In this document: positions 31,101 to 36,520 of the stretch, in pieces
How the letters are laid out: each line of letters starts with the position of its first letter
How positions within the stretch are numbered: position 1 is the stretch's first letter
NCBI GenBank assembly: GCA_964546815.1
Contig: CAZJLR010000010.1
Span: 1-64,000, forward strand
Source: JAIEPM01 sp964546815
GTDB lineage: Bacteria; Cyanobacteriota; Vampirovibrionia; Obscuribacterales; Obscuribacteraceae
Reading direction: 5' to 3'
Length of the DNA stretch: 64,000 bases
Program-made: the position numbers and the translations under genes
The notes under the pieces: generated by a model
Databases searched by the model: none
Told to the model about the DNA's origin: nothing
The model's input: only the letters and a program-made list of their open reading frames with translations

Positions 31101-33700
31101 CACAGTTGGTCATCGGTGACGGTGCAAACATTCTGTCTGGCACTGCGGGAAGTGGTGGTCTCAATGTATTTTCTGCAGGTCCTATAGTAATAGGAAGCAC
31201 AACAGGTATTCCAGCTGGCTCCAAATTATCAACAAGCGGAGTAGGAGGATTCTTAGGACTGACTTCCACCAGTGGATTGAACATCGGCTCGAATTCCCTG
31301 ATTAGCTCAAGTAGTGGTTTAAATATTCTCGGACTAGGCACAAATGGTGTAATGAGCTTCGGAGACAACACTCAGGTCATCGGGGCTCAATTTACGAACA
31401 TTCAGAATCTTACGAACTCCGGATTCAACACCGGCAATAATGTTCAATTTACAGCAACCGGCGGATTGAACTTAAGTCAATTAGGCACAGGAAATTTCGC
31501 CTTCGGAACGAACACAAAAATTTTGGTCAACAATGGTGGGTTGAATCTTTTCACCCTAAACGCAGCTAGTTTCGGCGCGGGCACGACAATAAATACACCA
31601 AGCAATTTTGCAAACTTAAACATTCAAGCATTCACTGGAATTAGTACCGGAACTGGCTTTACAGTAACTGCTGCAGCAGGTCTACTTAGCATCACAAACA
31701 TCGGTGCGGGTAAATTACAAGTTGGCGATGGGTCAACCATAGTAGCAGGTTCTGGTATAAGTCTTGCAGCATTCAATCCATCGTCTGACATTGAAATTGG
31801 AAATTCAGTAGCATTTACAGTGGGTTCCAACAACAGCCAAAACCCGCCTACATATCCTAACTCTGTTGCTTCGGGCAACGTCACTCGTGCAGGCTCTATT
31901 TCGATTTCTGCATTTGGAAGTATGTTGGTAGGACCAAACAACACAGGCTTAAGCATCGGAACAAACTCTAGCTTCACTTCAAACGGAGGAAACATTTCTC
32001 TGAGCTCGCTCAGCCAAACCGGACAGGTTTCTATCGGCGACAATTACAAATTCATAGCGAATGGTGGCAGCATCAACATCGGAAGCGGAGCTTCGGGAAT
32101 TGGCGCATTGACTGTAGGTACCGCTAATGGAACAGCAACTTCATCAATGACGGCCCTTTGCTTGAATTCAGCTGCGGGATCTATCACATTTACAGCTCAA
32201 GGTAACTTGTTTGTAGGAGCAGGCAGCCTGAACTCTGGAAACGCTACTGCTATTACATCCATGGTCGGAACGTCTAAAATATCCAGCACGTCAATTGCAG
32301 CCTATACCAACTTGAGTATTGCGGGTTCAACCGGACTAACAGTAGATACAGGCGCGACCCTCACGGCAGGAATGTTGTCGCCTGGCGCTCCAGCATCAGG
32401 TAATCTGAGTCCCTTAAATATCTCAAGCCCAGGATCTATTAGCTTGAGCAGTGCAAAAATCATTGTAGGCAACAACGACACATTCAAATCTAATGGTGGC
32501 GACCTAAAAGTCACAGCGAACAACTTAACGATAGACGTCGGCACCAACAATATTTTCGAAGCCAATGGTGGCAATATACAGATGCTGGCAAAAGGCGTTG
32601 TAACAGTGCAAAGCGGAAACACTTTCCATGCACGCTCGGTTGGAACTCAAGCGACAGCGGCATCAAGCACAGGCGGCGGAATCGAGCTAGGCTCAGGGCT
32701 GACTTCTAGCGCAAATCTAATCACTGCATTCAGCAAGAGCCCGGGAACTAATCCATCTACCATAAACGCACTTGGTCTAAATGTTGTTTACACCGGCAAC
32801 AACCTCGGGGTTATACAAAAAAATGTCAGCGGCGCAGGAGTTACCAATCTCAACTCCACAAACGCAAGTCCATCGACTCTAATCTTAAATACAGGCGGAG
32901 CGCAAGTCTTTGACGCGCAAGGATCTGGTTCTGCTGTAAATGTAGATAACAGCACTTTTAGGACAGAAGCACTAAGACCGATTGCACTATTGAGCCCTGT
33001 TGAAGCAAATCGCGAGAGCCTCACAAGCTTAACTCTAGCGATGAAGCGCACAGGTACAACATGTGAAATCAAAGTGGGACAACATGCTGCAAAATTGAGA
33101 GTCTTCGGCATCGAAGGGCATGAAGCAATTGTGCCGGCAGACGAGTCGCCCATAGAGCTCGGGAAACAAATAGCCCAAGTCTATGCAAGTCCGAAAGCAC
33201 AGTTGACACATTCAACCGACGGCTTAAGTTTGCAAAAAGGGGAGCTATTCATCAATGCATCCGCCCGCATAAGAGTAAGAACATCCTCAGCCGAAATTCA
33301 TGCACTTAAGGGAGCCCTCGCATCCGTGCGGGTTCTGGACGGCATTACTTATATTAGGGCTTGCGGAGCAAGTGGTACAGTCTCGGCAATCGTAGCTGGG
33401 CAGCCTATTGCGCTCGGCTCTGGCGAGGAGATGGTAATTTCAAATCACAAACCAGATGATTCGGAAATTCGCCCATCAGACGGATTAGGTCGTCGCAACA
33501 CTCACACAATCGCATACGGTTCCAAATACGTAACGATAAGCGATTTTTCAATCATCAGTATGGTGTCTAACCACGAAACATTGTTTGCATTCCACAACTC
33601 TGAAAATAGCTCAGAGAAAAAACTTTTAGACCGCTTGCTAAAAACGGCAGCGACTGTAGACATAGTTCTCAAACATCGCGGTGCTTACGCATCAAAATAG
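16106..33700 (+). CDS. Giant haemagglutinin-like exported protein with YVTN propeller and FecR-like C terminus
   Basis: One uninterrupted frame encodes 5864 residues. A signal peptide (KRRLKSLIDLLLVAPAFMPL, cut near AYG) leads into a region like the N-terminal secretion domain of filamentous haemagglutinins (~60-330: LNLDLSS..., VINPGQLLTPAQF, LNGTGQAIGGYATLNSSRV). Residues ~704-985 form about seven YVTN-type beta-propeller blades. Most of the rest is Gly/Ser/Thr/Asn/Ile-rich beta-helix repeat. Residues ~1700-4000 contain a nested long repeat, and ~4700-5400 hold shorter repeats such as GGGINV...G...NGGINIF. The last ~250 residues are less repetitive and contain a FecR-like segment (LQKGELFINASARIRVRT onward). 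No C-terminal beta-barrel or toxin domain is seen, and no TpsB transporter lies in the window. Likely a surface adhesin or matrix fibre; route of export unknown. Confidence 0.9.
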   Translation: MQLISKFSKRRLKSLIDLLLVAPAFMPLAAYGQGVPVMSSPAASGGSQSSPSLANSRPHSALNLDLSSSQATVHSRNADPVTIQIGGVLQNGSIVGSMTQVINPGQLLTPAQFMAVNEVLRGGQTLLLNGTGQAIGGYATLNSSRVHQLGSIVVPQNVVLDAIGFNANSPLNVSGNANIAGSMYALQSTPNVSAVLQFGNLNIGSGGLLSTNLPAGFNLGSNVFSSGGMTLNVANNVTNLGSIATAGNLNLNVGGTLSNINAGSLPALITGQNINLNVGSGHLVNSGLIQSLNNLNINGPNTTTDLNINGADGVFKAINGSINLRDISFSGTGNTNITGGDWLSKELNFNSGQGAVTASMGQVSGVVNADAGAAHIYTKTSNLLLGNTNINGDPTYVNAGGDIQLVGTDFETEDLAIIASGNITANGPAQIINNGHNVWLIAGANIDTASGACVGCGNSTNALTLPSGSASPITGGLVQVSAAGGTGGDIDLQTGNTLTAGNTVIDTSSTIAGNSGGNVNLVAISNGATGGHILFPTTSGVASINTSGNANGNNGAVKIYAGAQSGIGISVGSIDTRGGTGAPGDIMLSNSQVVFAGGNGATCATCMSFDATGTASGGISSSLPVNSGTIINGPINAGAGDITVQAGGITTQHSASLSAATINLSTNTGSNGSISLNDNINATTSTTITADGSGTITDVPNQIAKITVGSTPAGSAINPAGTLVYVTNVFSNTVSVINTGTNSVVATIPVGVQPVAVILSPSGNTAYVANKISNTVTVINTTTNTVTATIPVDQLPFGIAIDPTGSFVYVANKTSNTVSVINTSTNTVTSTIQTPVTPFNVAVNPGGGTALVSGTANFALIIDTTLNKVVATIPLPAPGTGAAAYNASGTFAYIGTSTGVAVVNTATNQVVATGLPAANGVGHNPAGTQIYLVGSSTEIYNTSTNSYVSFPAVAGGWLGSSFVGYVGNNVNAYIPDTIGAVNVISTPSIVSPIISLSSATGNIDASVGNSATVAVNTSGSATINAKGNLTVASSNVGGAFSAGATGAINSPSAITSGAINFNAGINSDLLIGANLFGTNGVSLTTMGAGFIRIGNSVDLGSSNANIVLTGNLATGLSDTINAGTATVALQPNPMTSLVLTDYSALSKQITAGTLQIGSLLSGQVTQAGPLDVTGPAQPGVFNLSLLSGAFFNTIGSTTNIGSKTITIQSLGDAFVGSIIGGSGASINITAKDIQLVNGITAGASSSAALTETSYLGYISTGGNGGCTIDVPNVTLSAIAPDLNGQAANNVLIGITVSAANLVAYGSGLSTIKNTSAAPISFTWNGSGASNLTFSSNSQINLSSGGGGTVTISTSNNGIDVGGPFQASIINLTAATTGAITSSSPISALQVSLNSGSGDINATTVTSNLVVNTTGNVTVTNGSASQRTSLNLSSGGAVPSSLTVYNFSSLNTSTALNVSGPVLLQIDPGSTGNAYVIGLGANLTGSTVNLNALGACEIWQTAGVVTGSTSVTLQSQTGNIGKYTAGNYGTISVSTPDLSLSTSGYATIVSSSAVNLSVTGTNCARLSVSNDTGITTSGAITVAGTLMLTVTGNNGGISLSDNLTGSSVTLSANGSGSISQNAGAIISTTGCCSSISLSSNSGDITNLNTNTGILSLNTTGNVSIINAGAMSVSSGGATFASLSIAAGGNIGTTTKLSATSTISLTSSSNGGNIDIGSNLTGPTGITLTTGPSGVLSIPNGVSIATSNANIIIQTDGLNLGSSGTINAGTGVVSIAPASASTPINLAGGSGGLIITTAQLNNIFANTLVLGSGSTTGGITFNDDVDVSAKYNLQLLQGSGGITSTIQSLNVSSKQLIVNVGGSFALRSVFGFGFGSNIQITAGTITGPSITATNLTMTATNGNIGPLGCNVTSSISANATGDINIETGNGNLSIAANAGGSVSLMLGGSAVVLNGNVSGATGVSIHAASITVSGGYQILANNAPITLNTANLLVSGANPINAGANGTISILELANNRVINLGGVSSFGIDLSFSQLSSFTAGTLVVGTAALNGQTVVSAPWNVSSLYNLNFYRSDLIAAPLTLGNKTLTVTGGFFSGASFGTVSTSGTTISISSTNVSLNGQFGSANDNISITATTGTIDQGNYQGVSVTASNATITSVTGANLKTAITNNLILNSTSLSSSSTITNTTALAGFSVNGASFNLYNTGGVALSGPINATNSAVIQLSPGATLSNNGFQISANGRIYLVADNLNFTGTNFINANTGTVDLSPTSTNIPINIAGGSGGYILPSTLLNGITAKQVNIGSNFGTGIYINGTLDIAGKYNLYLQQGPATISSVGQTINLGSQSFSTWSYGALNLGPVLSSGATINLRAASATLTAPLGSATDNVTITAIQGSINSNSQVTAHNLTLSATGGDIILPTAASFLSAQATGNVAISNTGNTTLTIAGVTVDFNNIGNVNVHNMDAEYGLSISLNAGSTLAFTSSSGINSLSEKADFTADKINIGFQNLNFPIGVLTFKPTTNSTVINLGGSGSTGLSISTMDFVFIYAQKIVFGSNSTDGGINILAPLTFSSDRSVTGLQLLQGPTGNVNAFGNLISFSGAQPINFTVNAGGNVSLGPITTNGSTVQLIGSSISLSGTVGSSTDTTFISATGGDITSTGTIIANNLNLGAAGGNISLLSTVVGNNISANASGNITINNSGNLAGFGAVAGGTVALTNDGNVVLNGNVSGQSGVSLTLTPGNVLSVSGGNQILANNSTITLQTDGLLIGGVNPINAGSGGDITIFTPSSNKTINLGGISSNGIDLSIAQLASISAGTLTIGSPSVLGKTMVTGTLDVSSSYNLVFLGNDLQSDYLILGNKTLTVSCGSPNGVAVFSKLSSSGTTIQVTSAFVDIAGSFGSAHDNISITAQKAIIADSGFSNIIAKNLTLNSAGNSVVTTSVTGNLVANVPAPCQIFITNTGNLSGFSGSSGDILLTNTGSVGLAGTVHADRLVILTLSPGSTLSNNGFQITSNSQIMLTADSLNLTGPNPIHAGLNAGNGTIQITPATKSTPINIAGGSGGLVLPASVMSGILANSVHLGDTTDTGGITVNGPLDISGKYDLYLQQKSGTISSVGQTLTIGSQQLSISTNDAANLGRIISSGTTTSITAGSFTANDAIGSPTDTVVLNISQGNGQGIISAKNLIINSPNPPTGDISLVTAASNISANTPTNLTISNTGNLTLNAGVNSLSLNNVGNAFVNAFGNQISVSLDAGSTLTADHFQTQNGSISADNIVLSGVLIDCSAGTLSVKPTTNSLMINLGGGSSGLSFSSQDLALIRASTLIFGSSTSTGGVNLLAPLTYTGSNAPQSLQLIQGATGTVNSFGNTITLSGQSQQSLTISAGGAVNLGQVTTAGATVQVNGSNIAITGTFGSTGDTTTISSNSGDITSVASITAQNLALNATGGNIGHLTTLVSNSLSATATGNIDINNTGNLASLSGNAGGSLVLANSGNVVLGGNVVGQSGVNISLAPGNSLTIGSGSRVSSINTAINFQLDALNISGTNPINAGTSGTVTIIPATQSLNFNLGGTTGSGIVLSSAQLNSINAGTLTIGSPVSTGTANINSSIDISSNYNLQVLGLALDNSCCSSVLILGTKSLTVNNSSLVHLGSVSTSGSTIQITTGSFSAANVGSQNDLTTITTLTGDISGGTITAKNLTLLSAGNIAPLHTAVSNSLSASSTAPNSIINLTNNGNLANFTASGGSNAMIAITNNGNVSLGAPLTGPSGVSVSISPGSTFNNNGFGITSNSSIFFGVDSYTLTGATPLNAGAGTVTIAPATTTLAMNLAGGTGGLTITTTQLDGISAGTLILGNNQTGGINVNGPLDVSSKYNLQLLGGAGPINSSGQNMTVGTNTLTMNSTSSANIGQILSSGSTIKITGSTIVANAPIGSSTDQTTITATNGSISGSGLITAQNLTLNAAGGNIGNINTNVVGTLIANASGSVIVSSSGNLNLGSSAANAFTLNANGAVNITGNVTAVGAININAASLNTSSLSTTSGASISISNVAASPLTVFNAGNLTSTAGDISISSPAGFDLNISGGGNMGVALANSINLNATNSGSIPNMVHFTGSQSFTGSTYVNALSPNQSVMVDSSAVVTGHNALTMVTSTFINQGTVTGNPLTLISIGAGTIANSNGNIDLKNFGNNLTFSGKSLTILASGNIINTSTTNGAINLSSSSANGGGFNLIAGYNFAPATQAGGTPSPTSQPYTLGTTTGTPANITWGNVNINTSTTGAATSGGSVLAVATGSVSLGAINSSANSGSGSGGSITVIGNGISIGAVSTSALNSGNVSINSAMPQTNGTQIKVINGLVLGGSFVPTPGAFNGNIQVNAINAGNANITLATGGSGTISQAVNSTIATSGILSLTSGSKDISLNVSSSAIQLTTGSANASITGSIPLTLHTSSVGGNLSVNGTNGLAIGAGQSITAGGNLTLSNSGSGANINIGDNVVLVAGILTASGQAKLSNSPLVGLQTTAPSDIQKAGSISFQSAGATTGAVVNTISLGTNDQLISNGGDITFSTTKQNSNISAGDKLNLSANGGSININNFSGSVNLGLSSGGTNTTLTARTLNTFTGGNINITGSNGVRIGGGAQVNALGSLSLNAFNGSVDIAPATGGIINVGSMTNILANTGLSFGSNTSFNSANSINATIIGQNSQVTLGNSVSITAGALNAGAPSAANAQLSSSNIKSSGSIFITAIGTGGIIGGTSVSLLAEGGGINVNAVGQGGNLILGSGATLRADGGGINIFSAGTFNFGASGVSASGALTTRAVGPVGGSVNITASNGLTIGDNTQNVIAGSLFLTNIGTTAPGSLTLGTNSSTVLSNNGSAIINQLGQNSTLVFGNGSSLQSQGFMSVLALGVSAGKTINIGTSVRLESTGGGINVSSVGNGSFIVDNSSKVLADNGGINIFASGAMILGSTGSTTMTTGGPGGFMGIVAANGLSVGANSTISSSSGINITSLGSSQLVIGDGANILSGTAGSGGLNVFSAGPIVIGSTTGIPAGSKLSTSGVGGFLGLTSTSGLNIGSNSLISSSSGLNILGLGTNGVMSFGDNTQVIGAQFTNIQNLTNSGFNTGNNVQFTATGGLNLSQLGTGNFAFGTNTKILVNNGGLNLFTLNAASFGAGTTINTPSNFANLNIQAFTGISTGTGFTVTAAAGLLSITNIGAGKLQVGDGSTIVAGSGISLAAFNPSSDIEIGNSVAFTVGSNNSQNPPTYPNSVASGNVTRAGSISISAFGSMLVGPNNTGLSIGTNSSFTSNGGNISLSSLSQTGQVSIGDNYKFIANGGSINIGSGASGIGALTVGTANGTATSSMTALCLNSAAGSITFTAQGNLFVGAGSLNSGNATAITSMVGTSKISSTSIAAYTNLSIAGSTGLTVDTGATLTAGMLSPGAPASGNLSPLNISSPGSISLSSAKIIVGNNDTFKSNGGDLKVTANNLTIDVGTNNIFEANGGNIQMLAKGVVTVQSGNTFHARSVGTQATAASSTGGGIELGSGLTSSANLITAFSKSPGTNPSTINALGLNVVYTGNNLGVIQKNVSGAGVTNLNSTNASPSTLILNTGGAQVFDAQGSGSAVNVDNSTFRTEALRPIALLSPVEANRESLTSLTLAMKRTGTTCEIKVGQHAAKLRVFGIEGHEAIVPADESPIELGKQIAQVYASPKAQLTHSTDGLSLQKGELFINASARIRVRTSSAEIHALKGALASVRVLDGITYIRACGASGTVSAIVAGQPIALGSGEEMVISNHKPDDSEIRPSDGLGRRNTHTIAYGSKYVTISDFSIISMVSNHETLFAFHNSENSSEKKLLDRLLKTAATVDIVLKHRGAYASK
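18215..19060 (+). other. YVTN-type beta-propeller segment within the giant protein
   Basis: Seven consecutive ~40-residue units carry the pattern P.G..VYV.N..SNTVSVINT.TN.V..TI.V. The first three are nearly canonical (for example LVYVTNVFSNTVSVINT); units 4-7 are degraded. YVTN propellers occur in surface-layer and secreted proteins. Here the propeller is inserted between two stretches of beta-helix. Confidence 0.85.
21250..28090 (+). repeat. Nested long repeat: three ~2.3 kb units, each of three ~0.75 kb modules
   Basis: Nine modules share the core pattern G(L/I)..(T/S)..QL..I.A.TL..GS.....G......(L/I)D(V/I)S..YNL, at about 21471, 22163, 22939, 23691, 24484, 25268, 26000, 26796 and 27572. 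Modules three apart resemble each other most. Types 3, 6 and 9 carry NNGF(Q/G)I before the core, types 2, 5 and 8 carry LG(N/T)K(T/S)LTV after it, and types 4 and 7 carry LQL(L/I)QG.TG.VN.FGN. Spacing between like modules is 2.2-2.33 kb. Unit borders are approximate. This points to duplication of a three-module block inside the gene. Confidence 0.75.
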
Positions 33701-33715
33701 TCAGCGCAGACTTAA

Positions 33716-34420
33716 CTAAGTTCTATCGTTTTGTACTTTGTGCATGAATTCAACTCTGATGCGATTGTCTAAATTTAGCAAGTTGCGGCTACCCAGCTGA
33801 ATATTGCCCTCTGCATTTGGACTGCCCACAGCAAGTCGATAGAGCCTATCGATTTGATTGTAGTACGATTTAGCTGTTGACGAGTCAAGCTTTCCGGCAG
33901 ATACAACGACTTTCAAATGTTCTTTGACTTGCTTAGCCTGGTTGTATAAAGATTCCTGCGTGCGAGCCACGCAATTGCCATCGGGACACAATCCGGCCAT
34001 CATTGTTGTTTGGAGGCTGGCATTGATTTCCTGCCCGAGCTTATACATCTGTTTTGCAATTGAATGAAAGCATGCTTGTTTTTCATCAAATTCAAATTGC
34101 TGAGAAGCCAAACGCAATTCGTCAAGCTCATCGGAGATAAAAACAGCTTTTGCAGAAAACAGGTCTAAATCAGCATGATTCAGCAGAGCCGACTTGCGTG
34201 CGTGCTCAAGCTTATTGGAAATTTCAGCGAGCATACTTTTCAGACCTACTTTAGGTTTGACAAAAATTTGAGAAGAGCCCTTTTCAGTTGAAGTATAAAT
34301 TTGTATTCCAGCAACCTGACTGAGCGCACGTTCTTTCACAAGTTGTTGCGCACCAGCTGGAGCTGCCAGCACGCAGAACGAAAGCAAAGCTGCCATCGGA
34401 ATTTCAAAACTCTTAAACAT
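33716..34420 (-). CDS. Secreted helical protein, unknown function
   Basis: Starting at ATG 34420 (GAGGG about 9 bases upstream) the product is 234 residues with a clear signal peptide (MFKSFEIPMAALLSFCVLAA, cut near AGAQQ). The longer frame to 34531 would bury the signal peptide, so it is not used. The mature part is mostly alpha-helical with three or four Cys (QACFHS, GLCPDGNCV), which could form disulphides outside the cytoplasm. I do not recognise a family. Its stop lies 15 bases from the stop of the convergent giant gene; a functional link to that protein is possible but unsupported. Confidence 0.75.
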   Translation of the reverse strand: MFKSFEIPMAALLSFCVLAAPAGAQQLVKERALSQVAGIQIYTSTEKGSSQIFVKPKVGLKSMLAEISNKLEHARKSALLNHADLDLFSAKAVFISDELDELRLASQQFEFDEKQACFHSIAKQMYKLGQEINASLQTTMMAGLCPDGNCVARTQESLYNQAKQVKEHLKVVVSAGKLDSSTAKSYYNQIDRLYRLAVGSPNAEGNIQLGSRNLLNLDNRIRVEFMHKVQNDRT

Positions 34421-34837
34421 GATGCTGACCCTCATTGGAACCTTGCATTCCAATTCAACATCATTGAGCAATATAGAACTTCCCCTATTAGTATCGAACA
34501 GAGGATGAAACAACCTTTGAGTCGTCACCACTTTCGGGCACGATCGACTAGCAGTCTAGTCAACTAAATGGGTTAGCCATTTAGGACTACTACCCACCAC
34601 TAAAGATGTGAACGTCTCAATCTAAGCACGAAAAACAAGGACATTCGGCGTCAAAACGAGCAATCAACAATAAAGGACAGATAAGCTCGCTTGAGCTTGA
34701 CTTCCAAAATTCAATTTCTCAAACGCTGAAAGCCAGACGGGCGCGCTACTTTACAGCCCATGTAAAAATCTCTGCAAAAAATAAAATCGGTTCACTCTAA
34801 TAAGTGCATTACAATGCTCAAGACGTTGGAAGCAAAA
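34421..34837. other. Divergent intergenic region with several hairpins
   Basis: This gap of about 417 bases lies between divergent genes. It contains the hairpin cluster at 34546-34590 and another palindrome, TTTACA-gccca-TGTAAA, at 34750-34766. No tRNA-like fold and no convincing small ORF were found. Promoters for both neighbours must lie here, but I cannot place them. Confidence 0.5.
34546..34590. promoter_or_regulatory. Pair of competing hairpins
   Basis: GACTAG-CAGT-CTAGTC (34546-34561) is a perfect 6-bp stem. Directly after it CTAAATGG-GTTAG-CCATTTAG (34564-34584) is a perfect 8-bp stem. That second stem can be extended by pairing TAGTC (34557-34561) with GACTA (34585-34589), which uses the right arm of the first hairpin. 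The two structures are therefore mutually exclusive, as in attenuators or riboswitches. No ligand class is recognised. Confidence 0.45.
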
Positions 34838-35479
34838 ATGAAAAAAGCAATTCTTCTTTTAGCAATAGGCGGGCTGATGTTCACGCAGCCGTCGCAAATT
34901 TGCGCTGCCCAAAATGTCGCTAGCGAAGCCGAGTTAAGCCGTGCCTCACAAAGCGTGAAGCATAAGCACTACAAGACAGCTTATCGACGTTTTCGCAAGT
35001 TAGCTCAAAAGGGTTGTCCGTTTTCTCAATGCATCGTAGGCATCATGAATCAAAAAGGCGTGGGCGCCGACAAGAATAAGCAACAAGCTGTCTACTGGTT
35101 TGAAAAATCAGCCAAACAGGGTTGGAAAGACGCAGAACATCGCCTTGCAATGATGCATCTCAACGGGGACGGCATCAAAAAAGATGTAACAACAGGGGTG
35201 CATTGGTTGCAACTGTCAGCAAAGCACGGCATGAGCGAAGCACAAAGAGAGCTAGCAGATTTTGAATCGGACGAAATGCGCTCAGTAAAAGCTGCAGCCC
35301 AAGCAGGTTTTGCCCATGCCAGGGAATTTAGCGAGGAAATGCCCTCAATCCCGTCTCCCGGAAATACATCCGACAATGCTTATTCTGCCGGACTGGTAAA
35401 TTTGCAAAAGTCATGGGTTGGCTATGTCGATGTGGTTAAAAACCTGGATGCAGCAGCTGCTGCGTCCAGCAAACGATGA
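34838..35479 (+). CDS. Exported Sel1-like repeat protein
   Basis: The ATG at 34838 follows GGAAG by 5 bases and gives a 213-residue product that begins with a proper signal peptide (MKKAILLLAIGGLMFTQPSQ, cut near CAA); an in-frame ATG at 34814 is less likely. Residues ~45-145 contain three Sel1-type repeats (for example GVGADKNKQQAVYWFEKSAK and GIKKDVTTGVHWLQLSAKHG). Such repeats are alpha-helical protein-binding solenoids, often in the periplasm. The C-terminal third has no recognisable domain. Partner unknown. The next gene follows in the same direction after 83 bases. Confidence 0.85.
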   Translation: MKKAILLLAIGGLMFTQPSQICAAQNVASEAELSRASQSVKHKHYKTAYRRFRKLAQKGCPFSQCIVGIMNQKGVGADKNKQQAVYWFEKSAKQGWKDAEHRLAMMHLNGDGIKKDVTTGVHWLQLSAKHGMSEAQRELADFESDEMRSVKAAAQAGFAHAREFSEEMPSIPSPGNTSDNAYSAGLVNLQKSWVGYVDVVKNLDAAAAASSKR

Positions 35480-35562
35480 AGTCGTGCTTGATTCATCTCT
35501 GCTAATCAAAGAAATCAAATAGTCCCTGCTAAAATGAATCAAACTCGAAGCGGAAAAACCAC

Positions 35563-36510
35563 ATGAATACCAAATTGATTTTGACAGCAACACTCTTAGC
35601 TAATGCACTTTTTGCTAATGCTATGACAGTCGCCGAAGCAGTGCCTGTAAAACAGAAAAGCAGTGGAAATTCAATTGGCGCCAAGCCGCTTGCCATTGCC
35701 AACAGCGAATCGCCAAGCCCTTCGATAAATCCAATGACTCAAGATGAGCTTAATGAGCTCTTGGACAAACGATTAGTCAGCAGCATGGGACTATCGTTTG
35801 CGCACTTTTCAAATATGTTTTTCACATACACATACAACCATTTCAACAGAGCGGTTGGCTTAGCAACAGCCAATGAAAAAATTGCCAATGCAACACTTAG
35901 CACACCCTTTCCTGTGTTTTATAAATCAAGTCTTCGTGAGTTTCTCGACGCAATTGCGTTGCAGACTTCATCAAAGTGGAAGTATGATGCCACAGATAAA
36001 TTCGTAAAAAACTTGACCAAGCATCAATCACCAAAAAACATCGCAATATTCGAATTCATCGACTATAGCGATCGTCCAAAACCATACGAAATAAAAGTAG
36101 CCAATGACTGGAAAGTAAGCGACCATGGCAATTGGGTTCAACACACCCCACCTGGCGAAAGCGTCGGAATGGACATTTACGAAATGGGCAGTTACTCAGC
36201 TCCAGACAAAACGCAAGAAGCAGATTTGCTAAAAAGGGTGCCCAATGAAGTGGCGCTTGAATGGGCAAAGCGCGTTCAAGCAAAAGCGAGTATTGCCGAC
36301 ATGAAACCGGCAAAAGTCGGCCCATACGATGCTATCTTCTTTGATGCAATGGTCAAATCACAACTGAAGAAGGATGTACGCTGGAGACAGTGGGTATTTA
36401 TGGTCGGCAATAAATGCTACTTTATTGTCAGCACAATTTTCCCGGAGTCAGAGTCAAAAGTTTATCCGGCAGTAGAAGAAATGCTGAAGTCATTCCATTC
36501 AAAGCAGTGA
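35563..36510 (+). CDS. Secreted protein with possible PsbP/DcrB-like fold
   Basis: The product has 315 residues and a signal peptide (MNTKLILTATLLANALFANA, cut near AEA). The mature part is not repetitive. The C-terminal ~170 residues alternate strands and helices and end with a pattern (WVFMVGNKCYFIVSTIFPES, then an amphipathic helix) that resembles proteins of the PsbP/DcrB/Mog1 fold; this is a weak, eye-based comparison. No catalytic motif is evident. It lies 83 bases downstream of the Sel1 gene and converges on the TPR gene with a 10-base gap. Confidence 0.7.
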   Translation: MNTKLILTATLLANALFANAMTVAEAVPVKQKSSGNSIGAKPLAIANSESPSPSINPMTQDELNELLDKRLVSSMGLSFAHFSNMFFTYTYNHFNRAVGLATANEKIANATLSTPFPVFYKSSLREFLDAIALQTSSKWKYDATDKFVKNLTKHQSPKNIAIFEFIDYSDRPKPYEIKVANDWKVSDHGNWVQHTPPGESVGMDIYEMGSYSAPDKTQEADLLKRVPNEVALEWAKRVQAKASIADMKPAKVGPYDAIFFDAMVKSQLKKDVRWRQWVFMVGNKCYFIVSTIFPESESKVYPAVEEMLKSFHSKQ

Positions 36511-36520
36511 TAACTAGCGC

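Noticed and set aside
16516..33153. Many minus-strand open frames of 60-313 codons inside the giant gene
   Set aside because: They are antisense shadows. Their Pro/Val/Ala/Met/Leu-rich sequences mirror the Gly/Asn/Thr/Ser-rich coding strand, none has a recognisable domain, and the plus frame is continuous with clear domains.
32950..33700. CdiA-type toxin domain at the end of the giant protein
   Set aside because: The C terminus looks FecR-like, lacks the VENN motif and no small immunity gene follows; the next gene is on the other strand and carries a signal peptide.
34501..34620. tRNA gene suggested by adjacent hairpins
   Set aside because: No TPsiC-like GGTTCGAAT box, no acceptor stem and no CCA-proximal layout.
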